From NCBI GenBank assembly GCA_045802605.1, contig JBJMQS010000054.1, positions 1 through 64,000 on the forward strand: a stretch of 64,000 nucleotides of DNA. Reading direction: 5' to 3'. The translations under genes were made by a program, and so were the position numbers. The notes beneath the pieces are model-generated. The model was not told the DNA's origin. It worked only from the letters and a program-made list of their open reading frames with translations, and made no database searches. The first letter of the stretch is position 1; each line of letters opens with the position of its first letter. Below are positions 16,309 to 23,638 of this stretch, in pieces. The stretch is from JBJMQS01 sp045802605. Lineage in GTDB: Bacteria > Planctomycetota > Planctomycetia > Gemmatales > Gemmataceae.

Positions 16309-17865
16309 TCACGCATGCTGCTCTTCGTGCACCGCGAGCGGCGTCAAATTCCGATTCGCCGGGCCGTTGACCACCTTCCCGCAGCTATCAAACCGCGACC
16401 CGTGACACGGGCAGTCCCAACTCTTCTCGCTCGGATTCCATTGCACGATGCAACCCAGGTGCGGGCACGTCGCGGAGAACTCGTGCAGCGTCCCCGCTTC
16501 ATCGCGATAGACGGCGACCTTATGCAACCCGCGTCGGATCACCCCGCCGGAGTTGCGGCCGATCTCGGCGTCTGAGGAGACATCGCCCCCGGTGAGCCAG
16601 TCGCCGTACTGCTTCGCGACGTTGAGGTTTTCTTTCGTGAACTCGCCGATTGACCGCAGCGATTTTCGCCGCGGGCTGTAAAGCGACTCCCAGTGATTCT
16701 CCCGGCCCACGATGAGGTCGGTTAGCAAGATGCCCGCAATCGTCCCGTGCGTCATGCCCATGCCGGAGTCGCCTGTGGCGATGAACACGTTTTCCGAATC
16801 CATCGGATTGCGGCCAATGAAGGCCACGCCATCGACGGTCTCCATCACTTGGCCGGACCAGCGAAATGCGATGTCTTGAATCATCGGAAACCGCTCGCGG
16901 GCCCAACGCTCCAGCCGGCCATGCCGCTCCGCCGCGTCGTCGGCCTGGCCGGTCTTGTGGTCCTCGCCGCCGATGATCAGGATCTCGGCCGCGGCACTGC
17001 TATCCAGCCGGACATAGTGATAAGGGACGATGTCCGACTCGGTGATGCCCGTGTCCCAATACAGTGCTTTGGGAATGCTGCCCGGTGGAACGGCCGCCCC
17101 GACAACGTAACTGATGTAAGGCGCCTGCTTAGTGTGAATCGCGACCCGGTCGTTCACCGGCGTGTTCGTCGCGACCACGACGGCATCCGCCGTGACCACC
17201 GGCCCATTCTGCGCCGTGATCTGCGCGGGCATGCCTCCTTGGATACTCGTGACGTGGGTGTTGCAAAAGATCTTGCCGCCCATGCGCGTGGTCGCTTCGG
17301 CTAATCCCGCAAGATATTTGAGCGGGTGAAACTGTCCCTGTCGCGGAAAGCGCAGGCACGGGCCGAAGTCGTAGAAATCAACCGGCACCTTGGGCAGTCG
17401 CTTGACATCGTGCAAGCCGGCGCGATTGGCGGCCTTCAATTCCAGTTGCAGCTTGTCGGGGTCTTCGCCTTCCATCAGAAACAGATAACCGTCGAGCCGC
17501 GTGAAGTCGCAGTCGATCTTCTCGTCGCGAACATTCATCTCGATGCGATCGATGGCCGCGGTGTGGCTCTCGGCCGCCAGGTGCGCGCCTTCCTCGCCGT
17601 GGACTCGTTCGATCTCGTAGAAGCGGTCATCGATGGCGTTCGCGAGGTGAGCCGTGGTGCGTTCGGTCTGCCCGCTGCCGATGCGGCCATCGTCAATGAC
17701 GACAACGCGTTTCCCTTCGCGCGCCAGCAGATAAGCAGTGCTCAACCCCGCAATGCCCGCCCCGACCACGCAGACATCCGCCTTCTCGTCTTTGGCAATC
17801 GCAGGATATTCCGGCACCTTCGCGGTCGCGACCCACACTGAGGTGCGTTGAGTATTGTCCGGCAT
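16309..17865 (-). CDS. FAD-dependent oxidoreductase with C-terminal Rieske domain
   Basis: 518 residues. Residues about 28-400 form a DAO/GlpO-type FAD enzyme: dinucleotide fold VCVVGAGIAGLSTAYLLA, VVVID, and the late FAD motif ENVFIATGDSGMGMTHG. Residues about 430-515 are a Rieske [2Fe-2S] domain with CPHLGC and CPCHGS ligands. The fusion oxidises an amine or hydroxy acid and can pass electrons through the iron-sulfur centre; the substrate is unknown. Cytoplasmic by sequence. Complete, single gene between repeats. The same fusion family is widespread in bacteria. Confidence 0.92.
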   Translation of the reverse strand: MPDNTQRTSVWVATAKVPEYPAIAKDEKADVCVVGAGIAGLSTAYLLAREGKRVVVIDDGRIGSGQTERTTAHLANAIDDRFYEIERVHGEEGAHLAAESHTAAIDRIEMNVRDEKIDCDFTRLDGYLFLMEGEDPDKLQLELKAANRAGLHDVKRLPKVPVDFYDFGPCLRFPRQGQFHPLKYLAGLAEATTRMGGKIFCNTHVTSIQGGMPAQITAQNGPVVTADAVVVATNTPVNDRVAIHTKQAPYISYVVGAAVPPGSIPKALYWDTGITESDIVPYHYVRLDSSAAAEILIIGGEDHKTGQADDAAERHGRLERWARERFPMIQDIAFRWSGQVMETVDGVAFIGRNPMDSENVFIATGDSGMGMTHGTIAGILLTDLIVGRENHWESLYSPRRKSLRSIGEFTKENLNVAKQYGDWLTGGDVSSDAEIGRNSGGVIRRGLHKVAVYRDEAGTLHEFSATCPHLGCIVQWNPSEKSWDCPCHGSRFDSCGKVVNGPANRNLTPLAVHEEQHA

Positions 17866-17965
17866 GGCACATCGCCTTTTATTGGGCGAAGGAAAAGTTG
17901 CGGTGGTACGCAGTCACAAGGCGCACCGCTCCCCAAAAGGGGAAGTGCCGCAAAAGATGTGCCCA

Positions 17966-18015
17966 AACGAGCCGGAAGCGTAAGCGACGGAGTTGCGATT
18001 CTCCGTCGCTTACGC
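17966..18015. repeat. Family A palindrome, copy 3 (partial)
   Basis: Left arm AACGAGCCGGAAGCGTAAG plus CGACGGAG; right arm CTCCGTCGCTTACGC is intact but its outer third is replaced. It lies just past the stop of the ECF sigma factor gene. Confidence 0.85.
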
Positions 18016-18025
18016 GTATTCGCCT

Positions 18026-19387
18026 TTACTGCATTTGCCGAGTCAGTCGCTGGGCTTTGAGACTTGTTAACTGTTCCTGCAGAGTCAACTCTTCTTCCAG
18101 TCGCATCAGCTCACGCTTGTGTTGCGTAATCTCGACGCGGAGCTTGGCGTCGCGCTGTTTGTATTCCACGAGCGCTTTATTCGCCTTTTCCATGAGTTCC
18201 CGATGAATTTTGAGTTGCGTGTCTCTGTTATCCTTCAACTCTTGTGTATCGCATATTCTCGTTTCCCACGTGAATATCTCACGTTCGCAGTCCGAAATGA
18301 TTTCCTGGCCGGCGCTCAGCCGCTCCTGCACCGGTTCACGCTTTTGCCGCAACTCTTCGATCTGTTCCTTCAGATCCTCAATGCGCAACCGCAAGTCTAC
18401 GCGCTTCATCGCGGCTTCACTGAGGACTTCGATAAATTGCTTTTCCGCCGCATCGCGTCGTGCTTCAGCCTCCGCAGGTTGTTCAATGTGAACAGTGGCC
18501 GGCTTAGTCGCGGCGGCAGCCGGCGACTCAGGCGTCGGCTGATCCTTCGATTCCTTTTTCGGAGGCCCCGCGCCGAGTTGGCCGACGCCGAGGCCGACGA
18601 CGCCGGCAAAGATGACAATCGCCGCAACGGTTTTGATTTTGGTCAGCAACATGGCGTGTAACACTCCTTCAGTCAGTTGGATGATTCCGGGCGCGATGGC
18701 AGTGGCCGGGCCGACGGCGCTCATCGCCAGCGAGATGACGGTGGGGCTCAGCGCGGTCGCGGCCTCGCCGGCCCATAGCGCGGCAATGCCCGCGGCCGGC
18801 AGGCCATAGCCGCGATGGGTCAATCGTTTGCGTAATCGCTCTCTTGCATTGGCGAGCCGAGATAAGACTGTGCCGCGCGGGCACCGCAACACCTCGGCCG
18901 CTTCCTCCGCAGTGCGGCCCGCCAGATAGCAGTGCACGACCGCATCGCGAAACCGCGCTGGCAGTTTGGCCACTTCTTCATCGAGCACCGAACGGAGCTC
19001 GATCAATTCCCATTCGGGCGTGCCACTGTCGCATTCCGTCACCGGTGGCAACGAGCGTCGGCTCGCCCGCATTCGCAGCGCGCTTCGCAACGTCACCCGG
19101 TGCAGCCAGCCCGCCACCGCCCCGCCATGCCGCAATGCTCGCGCTTTGCGCGCGAGTGCCAGAAACGCCGCTTGCACGACGTCTTCAGCCGAGTGACTAT
19201 CGCGCAAGATCCGCCGCGCCGTCGCAAACACCATCGGCCCATGCCGGCGCACGAGCAGTTCAAACGCGGCCTCGTCCCGGCTCGCCGCGAAGCGGGCCAA
19301 CAGCGTGGCGTCCGGCAACAGCTCCGGGCCCGGCGGCGTTTCCCGCCGCAGGTAATCCAAGAGCCGAGCGATCCCGCGATCTGTCAT
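18026..19387 (-). CDS. ECF sigma factor fused to a membrane/coiled-coil tail
   Basis: 453 residues. Sigma region 2 (ELLVRRHGPMVFATARRIL, AEDVVQAAFLALARKA) and region 4 (LPARFRDAVVHCYLAGRTAEEAAEVL, GTVLSRLANARERLRKRL) form a normal ECF sigma. They are followed by a hydrophobic Ala-rich part, a membrane helix (TVAAIVIFAGVVGLGVG) and a long charged coiled coil (last about 150 residues, IEDLKEQIEELRQKREPVQ). Such C-terminally extended ECFs are typical of planctomycetes and may couple promoter choice to a membrane or periplasmic signal. The ATG at 19387 is chosen for its GGGAGAGG site; a GTG lies 15 bases upstream. Promoter targets unknown. Confidence 0.88.
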   Translation of the reverse strand: MTDRGIARLLDYLRRETPPGPELLPDATLLARFAASRDEAAFELLVRRHGPMVFATARRILRDSHSAEDVVQAAFLALARKARALRHGGAVAGWLHRVTLRSALRMRASRRSLPPVTECDSGTPEWELIELRSVLDEEVAKLPARFRDAVVHCYLAGRTAEEAAEVLRCPRGTVLSRLANARERLRKRLTHRGYGLPAAGIAALWAGEAATALSPTVISLAMSAVGPATAIAPGIIQLTEGVLHAMLLTKIKTVAAIVIFAGVVGLGVGQLGAGPPKKESKDQPTPESPAAAATKPATVHIEQPAEAEARRDAAEKQFIEVLSEAAMKRVDLRLRIEDLKEQIEELRQKREPVQERLSAGQEIISDCEREIFTWETRICDTQELKDNRDTQLKIHRELMEKANKALVEYKQRDAKLRVEITQHKRELMRLEEELTLQEQLTSLKAQRLTRQMQ

Positions 19388-19466
19388 GACGTCCTCTCCC
19401 ACTAAGAGGCGCGAGCATGGCTATTGATGCGCAAAATTTCGCTGGAAGCAACAAAACGACAGGAAT

Positions 19467-20000
19467 CTACACAAACAACGCGGCAATGGCGGTCCCGGCC
19501 ATGACCGCGCCGATCAAAGCTTTGGCGAAGGTTCCGATCAGCCGTCCCCAAAACGCGGCCTGTCCGACCTTCCAACTGGCCGCCAGCGATTTGCCTCCGA
19601 TGGTCTCGCCGAGCATCGCGCCGACGAGCGCTCCGAGCCCGGCGAACAAGAGTGCCGCGATCATGGACCCGATCACCGGGATCGGCATGCCGACAAATAT
19701 GCCGACGATCGCACCAGCCACGGAGCCAAACAGCGCAAGCACCGCGCCCAGCCGCGAGCCGCCCACTTTCTTCACGCCGGCCGCACTCGCGATCAACTCC
19801 ATGATTTCGCCCAACACGGCCAGGCCGGTAACGACCGCCACCACCGGCCAGCCGATCGCCACTCGACTCTCCGGCGGTATCAGCCACGCATACAAAACTG
19901 TCGCGGCCACGATCAGCCAGTTCCCCGGCACGCCGAACAAATTCGTGCACCAAAAAGCCAGCACAGCCAACGCGAACAAAACGGCCCAGAGAAGTGTCAT
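19467..20000 (-). CDS. DUF456 family membrane protein
   Basis: 177 residues, almost entirely hydrophobic, with about four to five helices and Gly-rich repeats (LGALVGAMLGETIGG, GSVAGAIVGIFVGMP) typical of DUF456. Inner-membrane protein of unknown function. It ends 79 bases before the sigma factor gene on the same strand, so the two might share a transcript. Confidence 0.85.
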   Translation of the reverse strand: MTLLWAVLFALAVLAFWCTNLFGVPGNWLIVAATVLYAWLIPPESRVAIGWPVVAVVTGLAVLGEIMELIASAAGVKKVGGSRLGAVLALFGSVAGAIVGIFVGMPIPVIGSMIAALLFAGLGALVGAMLGETIGGKSLAASWKVGQAAFWGRLIGTFAKALIGAVMAGTAIAALFV

Positions 20001-20089
20001 GGCTGCGGGTACGCCTTGCTGTTCGATAAAATCGCGCCAGTGCCTTTCAGGCGCCGCGGTAAGCTCTGCGCATTTTACATACCGAACCG

Positions 20090-20392
20090 TTAGCCCCGTA
20101 TTGAATCGATCCAGGCTTCCACGGCGTCCTTGGACTCCTTCAAGCCCGCGCCGGTCTCCTCGCGATACGCTTTGATCGCCTCGATCTTCCGCGATGGATC
20201 GCGCGCAATTTCCTTGACGCGCTCGGAGATCCCAGGCACCGCGTCCTCCAGCGAGATGTTCATCTCTTTAAGCAGCAACGTCAGCTTGCGATCCACGCGC
20301 GCCACATCCCGGGTGAGAGTTGCAGTACGCCGGATGACGATGTAGAAGCCGAGCACCACCATGATCAGAAAGTGGGCGAGCCAGAATTCCAT
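20090..20392 (-). CDS. Membrane-anchored ribosomal L7/L12 C-terminal-like domain protein
   Basis: 100 residues. An N-terminal membrane helix (FLIMVVLGFYIVIRR) is followed by a short coiled region and a C-terminal segment (KIEAIKAYREETGAGLKESK, then DAVE) that matches the conserved helix-loop of the ribosomal stalk protein L7/L12. It is not the ribosomal protein itself, which lacks a membrane helix and is encoded with rpoBC. GGAG 8 bases upstream supports the start. It may use the stalk-like surface for protein binding; function unknown. Confidence 0.75.
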   Translation of the reverse strand: MEFWLAHFLIMVVLGFYIVIRRTATLTRDVARVDRKLTLLLKEMNISLEDAVPGISERVKEIARDPSRKIEAIKAYREETGAGLKESKDAVEAWIDSIRG

Positions 20393-20549
20393 TGGGTTGT
20401 CTCCTGACAGACTGCGGTATCATTCAATGGCCCCGCGAGCCTCCGGGGCAACCGCAGCACGCTGGGAAAGGCCGTTCACAGCATGGCCATACGCCGAAGG
20501 CGTTACGCAACATAGCCGCGACACGCGGGCTAGCAACGGCGAATTGGCT

Positions 20550-20646
20550 TGCTAGAATTGTTCGTACGGAATTGCCGGAGTAATTAACCGGCTTCGGTTC
20601 ACTTGCCAGCCGTGGATCTGACCCCCACGGCTGGTCGGGTGGGCAA
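20550..20646 (+). promoter_or_regulatory. Extended -10 promoter and leader hairpin of the 60-residue microprotein gene
   Basis: TGCTAGAAT at 20550-20558 is an extended -10. The roughly 100-base leader contains a perfect 10-base stem, CCAGCCGTGG (20606-20615) with CCACGGCTGG (20625-20634), extended by TTGCC/GGCAA. The paralogous gene at 21498 has the same promoter core (TGCTAGAATTGT) and also a strong leader hairpin. Confidence 0.55.
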
Positions 20647-20667
20647 TCCAAAAAAAGGGTCAGGATC

Positions 20668-20850
20668 ATGGCTCAGAAAAAAGACAGCGACAATAAGCCC
20701 GAACGTTTCTCGGAAGAAACTAGAGAACGGCTTGTTGAAAACCAGCGTCCGGATCGTTTACACAAATCGATTGGCGACACCGAGGCCCGTCAGCGGGACG
20801 ACCAACCTATTCCCGACCCGCCAGCGCAGCCTCGCAAACCGAAGCCTTAG
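20668..20850 (+). CDS. Proline-rich microprotein (QPIPDPP family), member 1
   Basis: 60 residues, very hydrophilic (MAQKKDSDNKPERFSEETRE), ending in QRDDQPIPDPPAQPRKPKP. The ending matches, at protein but not codon level, the 42-residue protein at 21498-21626 (QRDEQPIPDPPRLPRKPKP). Synonymous divergence between them argues that both are translated and under selection. Likely disordered; it may be a peptide ligand or a nucleic-acid-binding tail. AGGA lies before the ATG. Family and function unknown to me. Confidence 0.65.
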   Translation: MAQKKDSDNKPERFSEETRERLVENQRPDRLHKSIGDTEARQRDDQPIPDPPAQPRKPKP

Positions 20851-20940
20851 CTTCTGCGTTTCTTAGACGACTCAAATTCTCTACCTCTTGATTGGTGCGG
20901 ACACCATAGCGCGCTTGGTTTTCATCCTCATGGCATTGCG

Positions 20941-21402
20941 TTAGAAGCTTGCGATTGCTTGTATTATCCAAGGCGTGCGGGCTTCAACTTTTGACAAGAG
21001 TTCGCCTAGTCGGGCTACATGACCCTCTTTGACGTTCTTGCCTTCGTTACGTTCGGCCGCTTTCAATTCTTCGATCACAACGTCGCGGTTGAGATCACTC
21101 CAAAGCCGATACAGTTCGCCATTGAATTTGGCCCAATCACCAATCGGAATGACGTTAAGGGCAATCGCAACTAACAAGGCTGCGAATGAAGCAACAAATC
21201 CAATCCACCCGACCGGGTCATGATCTTTCACTAACGGTGGCACCGCGAGACAAAGACAAATGGCAGCGATACCGCCGACTGCAATTCTCAGCCACCGGTC
21301 CCATCGAGTGTACATCGCACTAAGGGACTGATAATATCTGATATTCTTGCAGCATGTGAACGAAAGTCGGTAGAGTTTTAGACACAAATCTTGGCCGGTC
21401 AT
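20941..21402 (-). CDS. Two-TM hypothetical protein, SLATT-like
   Basis: 153 residues. A short N-terminal part with a pattern like SLATT proteins (LYRLSFTCCKNIRYYQSLSA, then TRWDRWL) precedes two adjacent membrane helices (AVGGIAAICLCLAVPPLV, IGFVASFAALLVAIALN) and a C-terminal charged helical region (LYRLWSDLNRD). SLATT domains are two-TM effectors of nucleotide-signalling defence systems, but no SMODS nucleotidyltransferase or SLOG gene is adjacent, so a defence role is not supported here. ATG at 21402 has AGAGG 7 bases upstream; a GTG lies 6 bases before. Confidence 0.6.
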   Translation of the reverse strand: MTGQDLCLKLYRLSFTCCKNIRYYQSLSAMYTRWDRWLRIAVGGIAAICLCLAVPPLVKDHDPVGWIGFVASFAALLVAIALNVIPIGDWAKFNGELYRLWSDLNRDVVIEELKAAERNEGKNVKEGHVARLGELLSKVEARTPWIIQAIASF

Positions 21403-21497
21403 GGACACACCTCTCGCCCAATTTTAGCGCTTTCTACAATTTCAACAATATGGCGCGATGTTCACTCCACATTGCATGTGGCCTGTTGACGTTACGT

Positions 21498-21626
21498 TCA
21501 AGTATGTGACTTGGGTTTTGGCTTCCGTGGTAGTCGCGGTGGGTCCGGGATAGGTTGCTCGTCCCGCTGTTGCACGGGACGGCCCGGACCACCACCGCTT
21601 CCACCTTTGCCTTTTTTCCTCGGCAC
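21498..21626 (-). CDS. Proline-rich microprotein (QPIPDPP family), member 2
   Basis: 42 residues starting at GTG: MPRKKGKGGSGGGPGRP, then VQQRDEQPIPDPPRLPRKP, then KPKSHT and TGA at 21498-21500. AGGAG lies 4 bases before the GTG. The tail is homologous to the 60-residue protein at 20668; the N termini differ (Gly/Lys-rich here). Codons in the shared motif differ at most third positions, so the similarity is not a recent DNA duplication. Below common length cut-offs and therefore easily missed. Function unknown. Confidence 0.7.
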   Translation of the reverse strand: MPRKKGKGGSGGGPGRPVQQRDEQPIPDPPRLPRKPKPKSHT

Positions 21627-21647
21627 ACAACTCCTAGCGGGCATTCC

Positions 21648-21754
21648 CGCCCGACCATGCCGGGGAGTTGATCCGACATGGCCGGGCGAATCGAGCGGTA
21701 GCTACTCCGCCCGTCCCGTTATGACAATTCTAGCAGGATAGCTCGGGCGCGCAA
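21648..21754 (-). promoter_or_regulatory. Promoter and leader hairpin of microprotein member 2
   Basis: On the minus strand TTGCGC (21754-21749), 16 bases, then TGC-TAGAAT (ending 21727) form a plausible promoter. The leader holds a 16-base stem, CGCCCGGCCATGTCGG (21688-21673) against a partner at 21663-21648 with two mismatches, and a further small hairpin GCGGG/CCCGC next to the ribosome site. Confidence 0.55.
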
Positions 21755-21795
21755 GTCTCGGCAGCCTCTTGAAATGCGCTTGAATTGCCAACCGT

Positions 21796-21924
21796 TCATT
21801 GCTTCTTGTGTAGTTGATGGTAGGACTCGATAACCCAGTCATTCATTCTAAATGAAACGTAGATTCCGAACGCGACTAATGCCAACACCGTGAACCCGAA
21901 CGCGATGAAGCACCCTCGTCTCAC
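21796..21924 (-). CDS. Single-TM microprotein
   Basis: 42 residues from a GTG start: MRRGCFIAFGFTVLALVAFG then IYVSFRMNDW and a polar tail ending HKKQ. One membrane helix with positive N terminus. GGAGGTGA, a nearly ideal ribosome site, lies just upstream. The 23 bases before the start are almost identical to those before the frameshifted microprotein at 23320-23434. No known family. Confidence 0.6.
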   Translation of the reverse strand: MRRGCFIAFGFTVLALVAFGIYVSFRMNDWVIESYHQLHKKQ

Positions 21925-21948
21925 GGCTCACCTCCGCTTGCGATTGTC
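21925..21948 (-). promoter_or_regulatory. Shared short leader (copy 1)
   Basis: GACAATCGCAAGCGGAGGTG followed by AGCC directly precedes the GTG start. The same block (TACAAT version) precedes 23434. It combines a -10-like hexamer and the ribosome site within 24 bases, implying a very short leader. Confidence 0.45.
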
Positions 21949-22030
21949 GCATGGGCCGGGGAGCGGAGCGAGCTACAAGAGTCCCGTGTTGGGTCTAGCT
22001 TTGCTCCTAAACGTCGAAACGAATTGAAAA

Positions 22031-22363
22031 TCATAGTCCGAGGTGCCATCTGAGACGCTGCCAAACGCGTTCATGGAGCGGGGACTTATTTACATAATTG
22101 CTATTTGCGCAGTTATTCGGTCCCCACGCAACTAACGCATCACCGTCCACGAATTGCCACATCCAGGCCTTTCCTGCCTCGGTTCCGTGGTCGCGGAGCG
22201 GTGGTCCGAGAATGGCGCGAACTTCGTCAGGCGACATGCCGGGCTGAATGAGTCTCAAATCGTCGCATGAGCGTGGCGTTGGACCAAATAACACTATGCA
22301 ACTGAGAGCCAGAATAACCGTCAGTAACACTAGGGGGATTATCCTTCGCCGCGTCAACTTCAC
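22031..22363 (-). CDS. BamE/SmpA-like membrane-anchored protein
   Basis: 110 residues. N terminus VKLTRRR followed by a membrane helix (IIPLVLLTVILALSCIVLF), then a small domain whose opening LIQPGMSPDEVRAILGPPL matches the BamE/SmpA/OmlA signature (G-M-t-x-x-x-V-x-x-i-l-G-x-P). In BamE this domain serves outer-membrane assembly; here the anchor is a membrane helix, so the role is unclear. The GTG start is chosen by comparison with the paralogue at 22969 (MKLTRRR); an ATG at 22399 would add 12 residues. Related domains occur at 22969 and twice at 56019. Confidence 0.7.
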   Translation of the reverse strand: MKLTRRRIIPLVLLTVILALSCIVLFGPTPRSCDDLRLIQPGMSPDEVRAILGPPLRDHGTEAGKAWMWQFVDGDALVAWGPNNCANSNYVNKSPLHERVWQRLRWHLGL

Positions 22364-22578
22364 GCTCGCCCCCGCATCTTCAAAACGTCCGCCGATCATC
22401 CCTCCAGATTATAATTCCAATTCATCGTTTCGAAAAAGCAGGTTGACGGTATGCCCTAGCTCACCGCTGATTAAACTGGCACCAGGGCCAGCGGAAAGAG
22501 AGCCGTGAAAGTGTGACGCCACGGCGGCGAAGAGGGCAACCCCGGCCAAAGTCAGTTACAAGAGCGGTCAAGCATTCC

Positions 22579-22707
22579 ATGACCCGACGAAAGAAAATTG
22601 CCCTGTCGGTGCTAGCGGTCGTGTTCGCCGCTGTGACAGCGGTTGCGGCAGTAGCGATGCGCGCCTTCCATGAGTCGATGCAGTATTACTACCGCGATCA
22701 ACGCTAA
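22579..22707 (+). CDS. Single-TM microprotein
   Basis: 42 residues: MTRRKKIALSVLAVVFAAVT, then AVAAVAMRAF and a short tail HESMQYYYRDQR. Positive N terminus and one Ala/Val-rich helix. An upstream in-frame start at 22513 would give 64 residues with an Arg-rich extension, but composition favours the internal ATG. It lies 26 bases before the next small gene on the same strand and could form an operon with it. No known family. Confidence 0.5.
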   Translation: MTRRKKIALSVLAVVFAAVTAVAAVAMRAFHESMQYYYRDQR

Positions 22708-22733
22708 TTTCGCTCAACCTTTCAGGTGTGAAA

Positions 22734-22934
22734 ATGGCAAAGCCGCCCATCCAAGTGCGAGTTACGGACGACGGTTGTATTGCGATTGCGATTGAGGACA
22801 AAGAAGTGATTCTCTCGGCCGGCGAACCGTTTAGGGGCTTTTTCAAAGACTTGGCGAAGGCGGTAGCGGAAGCTGGTGCGCTGCGGCGTCGGAATCCACC
22901 GCCACCAACCCCGCCAGAATCAACACGCTCCTGA
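22734..22934 (+). CDS. Small hypothetical protein
   Basis: 66 residues: MAKPPIQVRVTDDGCIAIAI, EDKEVILSAGEPFRGFFKDL, then an Ala-rich helix and a Pro-rich tail (RRRNPPPPTPPES). Looks soluble. AGGTG precedes; a GTG six bases earlier is an alternative start. It follows the 42-residue membrane microprotein closely. Function unknown. Confidence 0.5.
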   Translation: MAKPPIQVRVTDDGCIAIAIEDKEVILSAGEPFRGFFKDLAKAVAEAGALRRRNPPPPTPPESTRS

Positions 22935-22968
22935 CCCACCTACTCAATTCCCTCTTCCGCTTCACGAT

Positions 22969-23313
22969 TCAAAATCCTAGCTTTGCCTTAACGCGATGGG
23001 CCTTTGCAATCCAGCGCTCATGCCAGCCGTCGTAGTAGCGGCACCGAATCGAGATAATTTCGTCGTCTTCGGCCATGACCGTCACATAACCGTTCGATGC
23101 TTCAAACACATAGTGTCTGCTCGTCCTGCCTGGGAACGATTTGGCTGGTTCGCCATAGATCGCTTTAACTCGGGCAAGCGATTCACCAGGACGGATTGTC
23201 TTGGAATGCAGAATTGACGCTTCGTTTAGGCCAAAGACTAAAAAAGTGAAAATTAGGGCCGCGAGAACCAGGGCCAAAGTCACGCAGATATTCCGTCGCC
23301 GCGTCAGCTTCAT
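22969..23313 (-). CDS. BamE/SmpA-like membrane-anchored protein (paralogue)
   Basis: 114 residues: MKLTRRRNICVTLALVLAAL, a membrane helix, then TIRPGESLARVKAIYGEPAK, which fits the BamE-like opening, and a strand-rich end (HYVFEASNGYVTVMAEDDEI). N terminus nearly identical to the 22031 gene, remainder diverged. GGGAG lies shortly upstream, and the frameshifted microprotein ends 6 bases before the start, so the two form an operon. Confidence 0.7.
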   Translation of the reverse strand: MKLTRRRNICVTLALVLAALIFTFLVFGLNEASILHSKTIRPGESLARVKAIYGEPAKSFPGRTSRHYVFEASNGYVTVMAEDDEIISIRCRYYDGWHERWIAKAHRVKAKLGF

Positions 23314-23319
23314 GGCTCC

Positions 23320-23434
23320 CTAGTCCCTAAAGTTGCCCACAAGGACTTCCCAGAACCACAAATACCAGGAAATGACCGCTACGGACCCAAAAATCAGAAG
23401 CGCAACGAGTGATACGATTTGTTCGCTGCTTCAC
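23320..23434 (-). pseudogene. Single-TM microprotein gene with apparent +1 frameshift
   Basis: From GTG at 23434 the first codons read MKQRT; the frame then hits no sensible protein. One base further, the next frame reads IVSLVALLIFGSVAVISWYL, WFWEVLVGNFRD and stops at 23320. Removing one A in the run ACAAATC at about 23420-23418 would join them into a 37-residue one-TM protein. It has the same leader as the gene at 21796-21924. Either a recent mutation, an assembly error or, less likely, programmed frameshifting. Confidence 0.5.
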
Positions 23435-23457
23435 GCTCACCTCCGCTTGCGATTGTA
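23435..23457 (-). promoter_or_regulatory. Shared short leader (copy 2) with TACAAT
   Basis: TACAATCGCAAGCGGAGGTG followed by AGC runs directly into the GTG at 23434. TACAAT is a good -10 hexamer and GGAGGTGA a strong ribosome site. Confidence 0.5.
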
Positions 23458-23638
23458 GCATGCGCCGAGGAGCGACACCCGCGTGAGGTTTCTTCGGGCT
23501 TATCCGTCACTGGCAGCGCGTTGACCGTCTATTGGTCTACAATGGCCTTCGCGAGTTGGTTAATGTCTCGCGGCATGTTGACCGTCTTCGCATGCCTAAA
23601 GTGTGTCGCGCTAAGGAACGGATAGCAAGAGGTAGGCC

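Noticed and set aside
20420..20560. Possible tRNA or structured RNA in the GC-rich stretch upstream of 20668
   Set aside because: No cloverleaf can be drawn; the short hairpins look like remnants of a dispersed repeat.
20941..21402. Possible nucleotide-signalling defence (SLATT) system
   Set aside because: Only a weak SLATT-like two-TM pattern; no cyclase, sensor or nuclease gene nearby.
21434..21679. 81- and 62-residue minus-strand frames overlapping the 42-residue microprotein
   Set aside because: They use other frames of the same DNA; only the 42-residue frame shows homology to another protein in the window and a well-placed AGGAG.
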